Positions 1 to 9,727 of a stretch of 64,000 nt of DNA are shown one piece after another (within the stretch, counting starts at the first letter, position 1; every line of letters begins with the position of its first letter). This DNA is from Sporolactobacillus putidus (lineage in GTDB: Bacteria > Bacillota > Bacilli > Bacillales > Sporolactobacillaceae). The notes under the pieces were generated by a model that searched no databases, was not told where the DNA came from, and saw only the letters and a program-made list of their open reading frames with translations. Position numbers and translations under genes: made by a program. Location: NCBI RefSeq assembly GCF_014647035.1, contig NZ_BMOK01000002.1, positions 331,382 through 395,381 on the forward strand, written 5' to 3'.

Positions 1-331
<331 letters not shown>

Positions 332-336
332 TTATT

Positions 337-487
337 TTACACTATAGGAAAGTATAAAAATTTTAAGGATTATAGTGTAAGGGACCGAACAAATCGCCGC
401 GTCCTGCGGCATGTTCGGCATTAGGCCGTCCTGGCCGTCACAACTAAGGCTCAGGCTGCGCCAGGGCTTGGCTTCGCCAAGTTTTCT
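337..487 (+). ncRNA. Bacillaceae-1-like structured RNA element, copy 1
   Basis: On the plus strand two hairpins share the same terminal loop: GCCGC-GTCCT-GCGGC at 396-410 and GGCC-GTCCT-GGCC at 424-436. The first sits on a longer stem (CCGAACA with TGTTCGG). A third hairpin, CTTGGC-TTC-GCCAAG, lies at 467-481, and a 10-bp inverted repeat TTACACTATA/TATAGTGTAA (337-346/371-380) lies to the left. Two terminal loops of consensus RUCCU are the hallmark of the Bacillaceae-1 RNA motif, as I remember that family. A second copy lies at 4562-4690 on the other strand. This copy is antisense to the operon. Function is unknown. Confidence 0.6.
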
Positions 488-549
488 AATTTAATTATAG
501 ATCTTTTTACGGCATGGATCCTGTCATTGTCCCAGCGAGTGTTCGGCTT

Positions 550-2832
550 TTAACTGGTTGAGAGCTTTTCGGAAAAATGATGCTCAAGAACAATCGGACG
601 GTCAAACAGTTTCAAATGTACCGGATCTCCGGACAATAGATTCAGAGACACCTCTTCGTTTTCAACGCAGAGTTCAATGAGCCGTCCCCGATAGTTAACC
701 TTAAACGAGTAGGCTTTCCATCCGTCAGGCAAATACGGTGCAAAGGAAAGTGTTTCATTAAAAGTCCTCATTCCGGCAAAACCCTGGACGATAGCCAGCC
801 AGCTTCCTGTCATTGAGGTAATATGCAGTCCATCGTCCGTGTCATTATTGTAATTGTCAAGATCAAGCCTGGCCGTTCTTTTATAAAGTTCCAGTGCTTT
901 GTCTTTTAATTTCAATTCCGACGCCAAAACCGAGTGCACAGATGCCGAAAGGCTGGATTCATGCACAGTCAGCGGTTCATAAAACTCGAAATTGCGCTTT
1001 TTTTCCTCAAATGTAAACTGATCATTAAGGAAATAGAATCCTTGCAGAACATCTGCCTGTTTGATGTAGCAGGAACGTAAAATCTTATCCCATGACCAGT
1101 GCTGATTAAGCGGCCGCTCACCTTCAGGAATTTCGGATACCGGCCGGATAGCTTTGTCCAGGAATGTATCGTGTTGTACAAAAATACCCAGTGTCTCATC
1201 AAAGGGCAGATACATTTGATCGATGATATCCCGCCAATGGCTGACTTCTTCCGGGGACAGACCAAGCGACTCATATTTCCCATCATCAACTTCGTTCAGC
1301 GCCTGAAGGGTATAGTTCAGTGTCCATGCGGCCATTTTATTCGTATACCAGTTGTTATTGACGTTATTTTCATACTCATTGGGCCCGGTCACGCCATGGA
1401 TCATATATTTTTGCTTTCGTTCCGAGAAGTGAACCCGATCGGCCCAAAAACGGCTGATCCCGACAAGAACATCGATGCCGTATTCTTTAAGATAGGCTTT
1501 GTCTCCCGTATAATTGACATAGTTATAGATCGCATAGGCGATGGCCGCGTTCCGGTGAATTTCCTCAAATGTGATCTCCCATTCATTGTGGCATTCGATG
1601 CCGGTAAAAGTGACCATCGGATACAAGGCGCCCTTTAATCCCTGCCGTCTGGCATTATAGAAAGCTCCTTTAAGCTGATGGTAACGATAAAGCAGCAGCT
1701 GTCTGGTCACATGCGGATCGGAAACAGCCAGATACAGCGGTACGGCATAGGCTTCCGTGTCCCAGTACGTAGCTCCGCCGTATTTTTCTCCCGTAAAACC
1801 TTTCGGCCCGATGTTGAGCCGCTCGTCTTCACCGTAATAAGTAGAAAACAGTTGAAAAAGATTGAAGCGGATTCCTTGCTGAGCTTCGTCATCACCCTCA
1901 ATCGTGATATTTGCTTTTGCCCATCTTCTCTCCCATGCCGAGACATGTTCCATCTTCAGCTCACTGTATCCGCTCTCAATCGCCTGATCGAGGAGTTCGG
2001 ATGCCTTTTCCTCCAAACAGGATAATTCATAGTCTCTGCTTGTTGTCACGGCTACGATCTTATCGAGAGTGATCGTTTTTCTGTCCGCCAATTCATATTC
2101 ATAGGATTGGGCGACATACAGAGGCCTTTGCTCGCTTGAGATGCTTGCTGCCCGATCCGCGCATACACCCATGGATGCGGCCACCGTAAATACAGGGACG
2201 CCGAACGGGTTATCGATCGTGCGCGCAACGAGGCAGGAGTGTCTTTCTGTTATGCATCTGTCCGTCTCAAGCCAGAAGCAGTCTTCATAATTTGCATCCT
2301 CGTTTTTGACATTGCCGTCCAAAAAAGGGACGAGCGTCACCTTCATACTTTTGGACAGACTAGTGATTTGAAAACGCACAGCACATATTTCTTTGTTCAC
2401 AATACTGACGAAACGTTCAATGCTGATCCTCGCTTGTTTGTTGTTTTTCGTCACAACATAGGCATGCGTTAATATTCCTTTTTGCATATCCAATTCAAGA
2501 TGGAAATCGTCAATCTTGTCACGGTAAAGATCCACTTCGTCTCCGTCGATAGACACGTGCAGGCCAATGAGATTCATGGCATTCACAACTTTGCCGAAAT
2601 AATCCGGATAGCCGTTCTTCCACCAGCCGACCCGTGTCTTGTCGGGATACCAAACGCCGGCGATATAGGTTCCCTGATGATGGTCACCCGAATAGGTTTC
2701 TTCAAAGTTTCCGCGCATACCCATATATTCGTTACCGATCGAAGTCAGACTCTCCTGTAAACGCATATTTTCTTTGTGCAGTTTGTCTGTGGCCAGCTTC
2801 CATGCGTCAATATTAAATAATCGTTTATTCAT
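550..2832 (-). CDS. mapA: Maltose phosphorylase (GH65)
   Basis: The protein of about 760 residues is a cytoplasmic GH65 inverting phosphorylase that converts maltose plus phosphate to beta-glucose-1-phosphate and glucose. The motif [19 protein letters not shown] holds the general-acid glutamate (about E486 from the chosen start), which agrees closely with the catalytic Glu of the Lactobacillus brevis enzyme; the NVNNNWYTN tail is typical of maltose-specific members. The length equals the usual 750-765 residues. I chose the ATG at 2832, preceded by AAGGTG, over an upstream GTG at 2841. The gene follows the MalG-like permease with almost no gap, so imported maltose is probably phosphorolysed directly. 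Trehalose or kojibiose phosphorylase is less likely. Confidence 0.9.
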   Translation of the reverse strand: MNKRLFNIDAWKLATDKLHKENMRLQESLTSIGNEYMGMRGNFEETYSGDHHQGTYIAGVWYPDKTRVGWWKNGYPDYFGKVVNAMNLIGLHVSIDGDEVDLYRDKIDDFHLELDMQKGILTHAYVVTKNNKQARISIERFVSIVNKEICAVRFQITSLSKSMKVTLVPFLDGNVKNEDANYEDCFWLETDRCITERHSCLVARTIDNPFGVPVFTVAASMGVCADRAASISSEQRPLYVAQSYEYELADRKTITLDKIVAVTTSRDYELSCLEEKASELLDQAIESGYSELKMEHVSAWERRWAKANITIEGDDEAQQGIRFNLFQLFSTYYGEDERLNIGPKGFTGEKYGGATYWDTEAYAVPLYLAVSDPHVTRQLLLYRYHQLKGAFYNARRQGLKGALYPMVTFTGIECHNEWEITFEEIHRNAAIAYAIYNYVNYTGDKAYLKEYGIDVLVGISRFWADRVHFSERKQKYMIHGVTGPNEYENNVNNNWYTNKMAAWTLNYTLQALNEVDDGKYESLGLSPEEVSHWRDIIDQMYLPFDETLGIFVQHDTFLDKAIRPVSEIPEGERPLNQHWSWDKILRSCYIKQADVLQGFYFLNDQFTFEEKKRNFEFYEPLTVHESSLSASVHSVLASELKLKDKALELYKRTARLDLDNYNNDTDDGLHITSMTGSWLAIVQGFAGMRTFNETLSFAPYLPDGWKAYSFKVNYRGRLIELCVENEEVSLNLLSGDPVHLKLFDRPIVLEHHFSEKLSTS

Positions 2833-2842
2833 CTCTGTCACC

Positions 2843-3664
2843 TTATTTAACTGATCCTTGGGTTATCCCTTTTATGATTTGTTTTTGAGCAAAGAAATAG
2901 AAAACGATGATCGGAATGATCGAAATCGTCAGGCCCGCGAGAGCAAGATTCCACTGTTTTGTATATTCTCCGAAGAAGAAAAACATCTTCAGCGGAATCG
3001 TCTGTATTCCCGGCTGATTAATAACAAGTGACGGAAGCAGATAATCGTTCCAGATCCAAATTGCGTTCAGAATAGCCACTGTGACGGTCATCGGTTTCAG
3101 AATCGGGAAGATGACATACCAAAAAGTCTGCCAGCGATTGCACCCGTCGATACGGGCCGCCTCATCCAAAGCCACCGGGATGGATTTTAGTGTACCATGA
3201 TACAGAAAGATGGACAGACTGGATCCAAAGCCGAGGTACATAAACATCAGCCCAATACGATTCAGCATGTGGACTTTACCAAAAACCGCGATAAGCGGAA
3301 TCATGACCGACTGAAAAGGGATCAGCATGGCCGCGGCAAAAGTGAGAAAAATAATTCCGCTTATTCTTCGCTTCGTCCGTACAAGGGCATAGGCAGCGAG
3401 CGCCGAAAAAACAATGATGATCGCCACACTGACCACCGTAATCAGAAGCGAATTGAAGAGTGACCGGATAAAATCCAGCTCCTGCATCGCCATTGGATAG
3501 TTGCTTACTGTCGGGGGATGGGGCAGACTCAACGTATTGGTGAAGATATCCTTCTGCGTCTTTAAAGAATTAGTAAGCATCAGGTAAAACGGAACAAGCC
3601 AACCTGCTGCAAGAACAAATCCGACGACAGCCCAGAATATGCGCGTTCTTCTTTTTGTCTTCAT
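2843..3664 (-). CDS. Maltose-type ABC transporter permease, MalG-like (CUT1)
   Basis: This is an inner-membrane permease of the carbohydrate uptake CUT1 family, MalG/GanQ branch, with about six membrane helices. The cytoplasmic EAA loop that contacts the ATPase is visible as [18 protein letters not shown]. The C-terminus ([17 protein letters not shown]) is typical of MalG-type subunits. The ATG at 3664 overlaps the stop of the upstream permease gene (TGATG), implying translational coupling; an in-frame GTG lies at 3667. It pairs with the MalF-like subunit to form the channel. No ATP-binding subunit gene is adjacent, so an MsmX/MsmK-type shared ATPase encoded elsewhere is inferred. Confidence 0.9.
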   Translation of the reverse strand: MKTKRRTRIFWAVVGFVLAAGWLVPFYLMLTNSLKTQKDIFTNTLSLPHPPTVSNYPMAMQELDFIRSLFNSLLITVVSVAIIIVFSALAAYALVRTKRRISGIIFLTFAAAMLIPFQSVMIPLIAVFGKVHMLNRIGLMFMYLGFGSSLSIFLYHGTLKSIPVALDEAARIDGCNRWQTFWYVIFPILKPMTVTVAILNAIWIWNDYLLPSLVINQPGIQTIPLKMFFFFGEYTKQWNLALAGLTISIIPIIVFYFFAQKQIIKGITQGSVK

Positions 3665-4524
3665 CACAATTCCACCTCACGTTTCTTGCTGAAATAAACC
3701 TGCGTTAGCGAGATGGCTGCAACGATCGCAAAAAATATGACCGCTTTCGCCTGAGCCAGCGCCATCTGATTTGAGCTGAATGCTGTATTATAAATATCCA
3801 TGGCAAGCATCTGTGTCGAGTTGTACGGACCGCCTGCTGTTAAAGACAAGTTCTGATCATAGAGCTTGAACGAATTGGATAAAGTCAGAAATAAATTAAC
3901 CGTGAACGCCGGAGCAATCATCGGTAATGTAATGTGAATGAACCGCTGCCATATATTCGCTCCGTCAATTTCCGCCGCTTCGATAAGCTCTCGGTCGACA
4001 TTTTCCAGATAGGCGATATAAATGACCATTATATAACCCGAGTATTGCCAGCTCATAAGAATCACAAGACCCCAGAACCCAGTGCCGGGTGTTGCCAGCC
4101 ATGTTTTCAAAGAAGCCACGTCAAGCATATTTCCGACTGCCGCGAACGCTTTAATGTAGATAAACTGCCAGATAAAACCCAGAATCAATCCGCCAATCAG
4201 ATTCGGCATAAAAAAGACAGTCCTGAGAAAATTGTTTCCCTTGAACTTTTGTGTGACAATAAGCGCCAGGCCAAGGCCGATCACATTCGTGGAAATGACG
4301 GACAGCACGGCGAATTTAACGGTAAACCAAAGCGCGTTCATAAAACTATCGGTTTGAAACACGTTCATATAATTTTTCAGCCCGACAAACTGGGAAGAAG
4401 TAATGCCGTTCCAATCCGTAAAGGAGTAATAGATACCATAAATCAGAGGCAAAAGAACAACAGCGAACAGTGCGAACAGCACCGGCGCAAGGAAAAGCCA
4501 AAACCAGGTGTTACTCTTCTTCAT
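3664..4524 (-). CDS. Maltose-type ABC transporter permease, MalF-like (CUT1)
   Basis: The 286-residue membrane protein is the MalF/GanP-type partner of the following MalG-like permease. It has an N-terminal helix (WFWLFLAPVLFALFAVVLL), further hydrophobic segments and the EAA-loop sequence ELIEAAEIDGANIWQRF. It lacks the long periplasmic insertion of enteric MalF, as is usual in Gram-positives. The ATG at 4524 is preceded by AGAGGGGA. It is separated from the binding-protein gene by 222 bp containing a structured repeat, a layout that could let the binding protein be made in excess of the permeases. Confidence 0.9.
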   Translation of the reverse strand: MKKSNTWFWLFLAPVLFALFAVVLLPLIYGIYYSFTDWNGITSSQFVGLKNYMNVFQTDSFMNALWFTVKFAVLSVISTNVIGLGLALIVTQKFKGNNFLRTVFFMPNLIGGLILGFIWQFIYIKAFAAVGNMLDVASLKTWLATPGTGFWGLVILMSWQYSGYIMVIYIAYLENVDRELIEAAEIDGANIWQRFIHITLPMIAPAFTVNLFLTLSNSFKLYDQNLSLTAGGPYNSTQMLAMDIYNTAFSSNQMALAQAKAVIFFAIVAAISLTQVYFSKKREVEL

Positions 4525-4561
4525 CTCAATCGTCCCCTCTCACCAGGACTTTATAAGAAAA

Positions 4562-4690
4562 ACTTGATAAAGCCAAGCCCTTGGCACTGGCTGAGCCTTA
4601 GTTGCGGGGGCCAGGACGGCCTAATGCCGAACATGCCGCAGGACGCGGCGCTTATGTTTGACCGCTTACACTCTAATTTTTTAAATTTTA
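4562..4690 (-). ncRNA. Bacillaceae-1-like structured RNA element, copy 2
   Basis: Read on the minus strand this is a close relative of the element at 337-487: the hairpins GCCGC-GTCCT-GCGGC (4635-4649) and GGCC-GTCCT-GGCC (4609-4621) are conserved, as is the stretch between them. The third hairpin differs in sequence (GCCAAG-GG-CTTGGC) yet still folds, which suggests that structure is conserved. It lies between the binding-protein and permease genes in the sense direction, where it could act in mRNA processing, partial termination or stability. The two copies are inverted, so a transcript spanning both could also pair over a long distance. Confidence 0.6.
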
Positions 4691-4746
4691 TACTTTTCTA
4701 TGGTGATAAAAAGGCGGAGCGAAAAGATCCCGCTCCGCCCGGCAAT

Positions 4747-6030
4747 TTACTGACCGCGGTTTGTCTTCCAGGCATTCTCCGCGTCTTTCTCAAGGGCGTT
4801 CCACGACATCTTGCCGCTTGTATATTGCTGAATGTCCGCTCCGAGTGTATTCATTCCCCACCCCGTCGGATAACCCATAAATATCCAGCCGATTGTTTTC
4901 TTTTTCTGGGCGTAGCTATATACTTCTTTGGCAATTGAGTCCTGGATCTTAGACGCGTCATACCCCTTGTAGGCCGGGATAAACTGGAAATCATTCAGCA
5001 CAATCGATTTACCCTGAGAGGATGTATTCATCCAGTCGAGAAAATCCTTCGCAGCCTTGATCGTGTTGGCATCCTTATTGGAGTTCACCGCCCAATACAT
5101 CGGAACGCCCACCGGAATGCTGTCGGTCTTATATCCGTCTATAGGAATCGGAAGGAGTCCGACATTATTCTTTTCAAAATTTTTATCAATGCCCTGAATC
5201 GTTGTTGAAACCCAGTCGCCTTGCTGAATCATAGCCACCTTGCCATTTGAGAAAAGTTGTTCAACCTGGGTTGCGTAATCCATGCTTGCCGTTGGCTGAA
5301 CCGAGTACTTCTGCTGCAGATCAATATATTGTTTAAACTGCTGCCCGTATTTGAACGACACTGTCTTCGATTTATAAGCATTAGAAACATTTTCGCCAAA
5401 TTCAGGAGAAAGGAAGACATTCGACGAGTGCAGACCGGTTACCCACTGCTCTTTCACCGGAAAAGCAAAGACAGCTTGAATGCCTAATTGAGCTTTTTTC
5501 TGATCCAGCTCGGCCGCGACATTGGCCAGATCTGCGGAAGATTTAATGGACGCAGGATCGATCCCCGCTTTTTTAAAGACATCTTTGTTATATAACAGGC
5601 CGTAACCTTCCTCGTTATAAGGAAGGCCGTATACCACCTTGCCTTCCGTCACTCCGGCCAAAGTTCCCGGCAAAGCATCTTTTGCAGCCTGTGTGTCCGA
5701 AAGATCGGCAAGTTTTCCCTTCCAGTCATGCAAATCCTGCGGACCGCCAATATTATAAATGGCCGGTTCGCTGCCTGAGGCAAATTTGGATTTCAGTGCC
5801 GCTCCATAATCACTGCCGCCTCCGACCGTTGTAACATTAATGGTGACATTCGGATGCACTTTTTTGTATTGCGAGACCAGATGTGCAAACTGGTTTTTAA
5901 ATTCAACCTTGTATTGGAATACATCGACAGTTACCTTTCCGCCGCTGCTCCCTGAACCGCTTGATGAACAGGCGCTGAGTGCGAAAATCAGGAAAAGGCT
6001 CAACATCGCTACAAACCACTTTTTCTTCAT
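4747..6030 (-). CDS. malE: Maltose/maltodextrin-binding lipoprotein (ABC transporter)
   Basis: This 427-residue extracellular solute-binding lipoprotein has an N-terminal signal ending in the lipobox LSAC with the lipidated Cys at residue 21, followed by a Ser/Gly linker. The body resembles family 1 sugar-binding proteins (YNIGGPQDLHDW, GLPYNEEGYGLLYNKDVFKKAG, IQQGDWV). It delivers maltose or a related oligosaccharide to the two CUT1 permeases encoded downstream. It is the first gene of the operon and is preceded by a promoter region with a cre site and a LacI-type operator. The assignment to maltose rests on the neighbouring maltose phosphorylase and alpha-glucosidase genes; MalE is used in the general sense. 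Confidence 0.85.
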   Translation of the reverse strand: MKKKWFVAMLSLFLIFALSACSSSGSGSSGGKVTVDVFQYKVEFKNQFAHLVSQYKKVHPNVTINVTTVGGGSDYGAALKSKFASGSEPAIYNIGGPQDLHDWKGKLADLSDTQAAKDALPGTLAGVTEGKVVYGLPYNEEGYGLLYNKDVFKKAGIDPASIKSSADLANVAAELDQKKAQLGIQAVFAFPVKEQWVTGLHSSNVFLSPEFGENVSNAYKSKTVSFKYGQQFKQYIDLQQKYSVQPTASMDYATQVEQLFSNGKVAMIQQGDWVSTTIQGIDKNFEKNNVGLLPIPIDGYKTDSIPVGVPMYWAVNSNKDANTIKAAKDFLDWMNTSSQGKSIVLNDFQFIPAYKGYDASKIQDSIAKEVYSYAQKKKTIGWIFMGYPTGWGMNTLGADIQQYTSGKMSWNALEKDAENAWKTNRGQ

Positions 6031-6092
6031 TGAAACCTCACTCTCTTTCTGTTAAATTGGTTTTCTTAAATAGCATGAAAGGGTTGTGTCGC

Positions 6093-6106
6093 TGTAACCG
6101 CTTTCA
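6093..6106 (-). promoter_or_regulatory. cre site (CcpA) upstream of the maltose operon
   Basis: TGTAACCGCTTTCA fits the catabolite-responsive element consensus TGWAANCGNTNWCA at every defined position. It lies in the leader region 63 bp upstream of the binding-protein start codon, where bound CcpA-HPr(Ser-P) would block transcription when glucose is present. Confidence 0.8.
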
Positions 6107-6162
6107 AATCCTACAATTTGAAATTAGCATTTTAAACGCTCGGAAGCAACCACTTTATCACA

Positions 6163-6185
6163 TGTTATCGGTAACAACATTTCAA
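6163..6185 (-). promoter_or_regulatory. Operator-like palindrome and candidate promoter of the maltose operon
   Basis: TGTTATCGGTAACA (6163-6176) is a near-perfect palindrome with a central CG, the architecture of LacI-family operators, and the LacI-type gene is encoded next to it. On the minus strand a TTGAAA hexamer (6180-6185) could serve as the -35, placing the palindrome in the promoter spacer. The matching -10 is weak, so the promoter itself is tentative. Confidence 0.6.
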
Positions 6186-6282
6186 CCCATCTTTACTTTG
6201 GAATTCGGCCTGAAAACCGGCAGAAACAGAAAAAGGTTGTGAAATCTTAGTCATTCCCGGAATACCGTTTTGACGGACCAAT

Positions 6283-7251
6283 TTAATGGAGATTAGGTTT
6301 CTTTATTGTTGATTCCCGTATGATAAGTTCAGGTTCGAATGTTAAGTTCCCTATTTTGTCCCCTCCCTGATGTATCTTTTGTAAAAGCCGTCTGGCACAA
6401 ACCTTTCCCATTTCTATAATAGGCTGGCGGATGGTCGTTATCTTTGGGCAGGAAATGCGGTCAAGGAAAACACCGTCAAACCCTGTAATTGCAGCCTCGT
6501 CCGGAATATGCAGGCCAAGTGCCAGGCCGGCACGGACAACACCAATAGCGATCCTATCGGAAGCGCATACAACAGCAGTCTTGGGGCAGCGGCCTGTCAG
6601 CTGTTTTGCCGCTTCTTCCTGGGCAACATGTGAACTATTTTTCATGAAAAAGAGCTCCGGGCCAAGTCCAGAGGCGCTCATTGTTTTTTTATAGCCTGCT
6701 GCTCTGGCAAGCATGAACGGTTCTTTCAAATCGATGCCGAAAAATAAAATACGTTTAAAGCCAAGATGAATCAGATGCTTTGTTGTCAATTCCGTCCCTT
6801 CTTCATTGTCAACATCGACATAGTCATAACCCCTGTCATTTTGCCCGAACAGAATGAAAGGACGGTCCATTTGATCGATAATTTCGTCATAGTCCCCGGC
6901 GCGCATACCGGTGATGATCAGGCCGTCGCAATTGCCGATTGCACGCGAATTCCGGGTCACAAGCTGAAGCGCATAATGGTGTTTATCAAGTTCAATGGCA
7001 ATCCCCGACAGCAGATTCATATAGTAGGGCTCAGTTGTGTCCATCTCCTCAAGGATTAAAAGTTTAATCACTTGAGTGCGGTTTTTCACCAAAGCGCGGG
7101 CCGCATAGTTCGGGACGTAGTTCAGTTCTCGCATGGCAGTCAGGACGAGCTTCCTTAACTCGGCCGATACTTTTTCCGGATGATTGATGACTCTTGAAAC
7201 GGTCATCTTAGATACAGCTGCTTTTTTTGCAATATCCGATAGGGTTGCCAC
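6283..7251 (-). CDS. LacI-family transcriptional regulator of the maltose operon
   Basis: The 322-residue protein has the N-terminal LacI helix-turn-helix (TLSDIAKKAAVSKMTVSRVIN) and hinge (LNYVPNYAARALVKNRTQ), followed by a periplasmic-binding-like sensor domain (FDGVFLDRISCPKITTIRQP near the C-terminus). It starts with GTG at 7251, preceded by GAGG. It is probably the MalR-type repressor that binds the palindrome at 6163-6176 and responds to maltose or a derivative. A perfect -10 (TATAAT, 7293-7298 minus strand) and a cre-like sequence at 7309-7322 lie upstream, suggesting CcpA or self control of the regulator itself. Confidence 0.88.
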   Translation of the reverse strand: MATLSDIAKKAAVSKMTVSRVINHPEKVSAELRKLVLTAMRELNYVPNYAARALVKNRTQVIKLLILEEMDTTEPYYMNLLSGIAIELDKHHYALQLVTRNSRAIGNCDGLIITGMRAGDYDEIIDQMDRPFILFGQNDRGYDYVDVDNEEGTELTTKHLIHLGFKRILFFGIDLKEPFMLARAAGYKKTMSASGLGPELFFMKNSSHVAQEEAAKQLTGRCPKTAVVCASDRIAIGVVRAGLALGLHIPDEAAITGFDGVFLDRISCPKITTIRQPIIEMGKVCARRLLQKIHQGGDKIGNLTFEPELIIRESTIKKPNLH

Positions 7252-7292
7252 CTGCGAAGCCTCGCTTTCATGAGGTGATGTCTCTGTTTTTT

Positions 7293-7322
7293 ATTATAAC
7301 ATTGTTTTAGTAAACGCTTTTA
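7293..7322 (-). promoter_or_regulatory. Promoter -10 and cre-like site of the lacI-type gene
   Basis: On the minus strand TATAAT lies at 7293-7298. Upstream, over the expected -35 region, AGTAAACGCTTTTA (7309-7322) matches 12 of 14 positions of the idealised cre TGTAAACGCTTTCA. No good -35 hexamer is visible, so control through the cre-like site is a suggestion only. Confidence 0.5.
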
Positions 7323-7589
7323 TTTAATCATAAATGCCGGGTTTGTCTTAATTAGCGAGCCGGATAAGCGGCAGTCCTTCTTGAATCAATCTAATCCTTT
7401 TCTACGGTAGGGTCGGCTCCCGCGGAAAATTTTGTTCCGAGGGACTTTTTCACCCTTTTTCTACCAAAAGATGCCTGTTTTTGTGAAATAGGAAGTTATA
7501 CAGAGTCTAAGAACCTATTTTGTTTAGTATAATTTTACTGATTTTTCGACATGCGGCAAATACTATCGAAATTTTCTTTTTATATCAAC

Positions 7590-7618
7590 TTCACGGATAT
7601 ACTTTGTCGGGGTATGAT
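7590..7618 (+). promoter_or_regulatory. SigA-type promoter of the sedolisin gene
   Basis: TTCACG (7590-7595), a 17-bp spacer and TATGAT (7613-7618) form a plausible vegetative promoter, giving an untranslated leader of about 105 nt. A second TTGACA at 7627-7632 lacks a good -10. The remainder of the gap 7323-7589 shows nothing I can name. Confidence 0.6.
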
Positions 7619-7729
7619 GAACATTGTTGACAATATATTCTCTTTTTTTTTAAAGGAGAGTGATAATCTCGTATTCTAGCGCTTCTATGCTGTTTTTCTT
7701 TTTCAACATCAGAAGGGAGACTATCACCA

Positions 7730-9637
7730 GTGAAAAAAACGCTCAGACATTTATCATCAATCGTTCTCTCACTGTTCCTCGTTTTTGCTTCAGTGCCCGC
7801 TTTGGCCGCGCCTTCATTGACAACAAATGATCAGCAGCTCGCTCCTGTCAGTCAGGGAACAGGAACTGCCGTTCTTGACAACGCAAGCTATTTCGGCAAT
7901 CTGCCCGATAGTACGCCAATAACAGTTGACATTATTCTGAAAGCACGCAATGAGAATAATCTGCAGCAGGTCATTGACCATACGGTTGATCCCAAAAGTA
8001 AATCGTACCACGCGTACTTAAGTGTCGGTGAATTCAGCAAGAATTTTGGCGCCTTACCGGCGACAGTGTCGGACATCACAGATTATCTGAAAAAATACCG
8101 GATTGATACGAAAGTCTATCCCGATAATCTGGTCATCACGGCAAATGGAACCGTTGGCGCCTTCAATCAGGCTTTCAATGTGACGATTCAGAGAGCAAAG
8201 TATAAAGGGAAAGCATTTCATGCAACAAAAAAAGGGCCTAAAGTTCCTAAGTATATTGCCAAAAACATTCTGGCTGTTCTCGGTTTAAGCAACTATTCAA
8301 ATTTCACACCGCGGGCCGTCCGACAGCCGATAAAAATAACACCCAAAAACGGCAGCGGTCCGCTTAATCTCAATCCTTCTGATTTCATGAAACAGTACAA
8401 TGTTTCGCCTCTCTATGATAAAGGCGATCAGGGGCGGGGCCAGACAATTGGCATCGTCACCCTGGCAAACTTCAATCCGGAAGACGCCTATACTTTCTGG
8501 AAAGATGAGGGCATTGCAACAAAACCCGGACGGATCAGTGTCAAACCGATTGACGGCGGATCCGATTATACCGGGTATGAAGAAACGACTCTCGATGTCC
8601 AGCAATCAGGTGCCCTTGCCCCCCAGTCCGACATCAATGTCTATGTCGGACCGAATACGGATGCCGGATTTGTCGACGCATTTGCCACCGCCATAAACGA
8701 GAATAAGGCCGCTCAGCTTTCTGTCAGCTGGGGGCTGAGCGAAACGGCCATTCAATCGGCCGTTCAGAACCAGACGGAAGATCCGGCCTATGCGCTCGTG
8801 TTTAACCAGCTCTTTGAACAGGCAGCCGCTCAGGGCATTTCCATGTTTGCGTCCGCCGGCGACGCCGGATCCTACGATGCGACACGCGATGCGAATACGT
8901 ATAATCTGGCCATCGACAATCCGGCCGATAGCCCTTACATTACGGCGGCCGGCGGAACAACGCTTCCATGGTCTTACACGACGCGTACCAATGTACAGAT
9001 TGACGTTGCGGCCGAGCGCGCCTGGGGATGGGATTATCTTTATCCGTATTTTGATTCGCTCGGACTGAATAATCCGGACGGCTGGCTGAATTATTATTTT
9101 GTCGGAGGAGGCGGCGGTTTCAGTTCGATCTTCCCGACGCCGGATTATCAGAACGGCATCTCCGGCGTGAACCATTTCACCGCCGTCAAAGTGTGGCAGC
9201 CAAGTTCCGATTTTGGATCAGTCGCAAGGCCGGCAGAACCGGAACTCGTCACAGGAACCGGCAGCGGCCGCAACCTGCCTGATGTTGCACTGAATGCGGA
9301 TCCGTATACCGGCTACAAAGTCTTTATATCCGATCCGGGCACACCCGGAACCCATTCAGGTTTTTTGACTTTTGGAGGAACAAGTGTCGTTTCGCCTCAG
9401 CTGGCCGGGCTGACGGCCTTGATGAACAGCGGAAAATCCGCACGAATCGGTTTTTGGAACGATCAGATTTACCGTTTTGCTAAAGAAAACGATTCACCAT
9501 TCCATCCATTGAACACAACGGGTGCAAGCGACGACAACCTGTTCTATACCGGAACCCAGGGAACGCTTTACAATCAGGCGACAGGTCTTGGCACGATTGA
9601 TTTCACAAAGCTGGACAGTGCTTTCAGCAATCAATAA
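7730..9637 (+). CDS. Secreted sedolisin (S53, kumamolisin-type) acid serine-carboxyl protease
   Basis: This 635-residue pre-pro-protease has a signal peptide (about residues 1-26, ending VPALA), an S53 activation prodomain (about 40-200) and a catalytic domain. The S53 active site is visible: Glu and Asp in YEETTLDVQ (E285, D289), the oxyanion Asp in AGDAGSYD (D378) and the nucleophile Ser in FGGTSVVSPQ (S552). The C-terminal DVALNADPYTGY region matches the family. Family members are active at low pH, which would suit an acid-producing host. It starts with GTG after AAGGGAGA, is transcribed alone from the promoter at 7590-7618 and ends at a terminator. Confidence 0.93.
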   Translation: MKKTLRHLSSIVLSLFLVFASVPALAAPSLTTNDQQLAPVSQGTGTAVLDNASYFGNLPDSTPITVDIILKARNENNLQQVIDHTVDPKSKSYHAYLSVGEFSKNFGALPATVSDITDYLKKYRIDTKVYPDNLVITANGTVGAFNQAFNVTIQRAKYKGKAFHATKKGPKVPKYIAKNILAVLGLSNYSNFTPRAVRQPIKITPKNGSGPLNLNPSDFMKQYNVSPLYDKGDQGRGQTIGIVTLANFNPEDAYTFWKDEGIATKPGRISVKPIDGGSDYTGYEETTLDVQQSGALAPQSDINVYVGPNTDAGFVDAFATAINENKAAQLSVSWGLSETAIQSAVQNQTEDPAYALVFNQLFEQAAAQGISMFASAGDAGSYDATRDANTYNLAIDNPADSPYITAAGGTTLPWSYTTRTNVQIDVAAERAWGWDYLYPYFDSLGLNNPDGWLNYYFVGGGGGFSSIFPTPDYQNGISGVNHFTAVKVWQPSSDFGSVARPAEPELVTGTGSGRNLPDVALNADPYTGYKVFISDPGTPGTHSGFLTFGGTSVVSPQLAGLTALMNSGKSARIGFWNDQIYRFAKENDSPFHPLNTTGASDDNLFYTGTQGTLYNQATGLGTIDFTKLDSAFSNQ

Positions 9638-9663
9638 TCGTGCGTTTCAATTTAAAAATGAAA

Positions 9664-9692
9664 AGGCCGGGCGGCTTTGCGCCCGGCTTTTT
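9664..9692. terminator. Bidirectional rho-independent terminator
   Basis: A GC-rich hairpin (GCCGGGCG / CGCCCGGC-type arms) with A and T runs on its two sides lies between the convergent sedolisin and asparagine synthetase genes. Confidence 0.85.
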
Positions 9693-9727
9693 GCCCTTCG
9701 GTAAAAAACCTGCAGGGAAAGCCTCGT

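Noticed and set aside
3934..4938. 334-codon plus-strand frame opposite the maltose permease and binding-protein genes
   Set aside because: It is antisense to genes with clear homology, has no ribosome site and the product is of odd composition.
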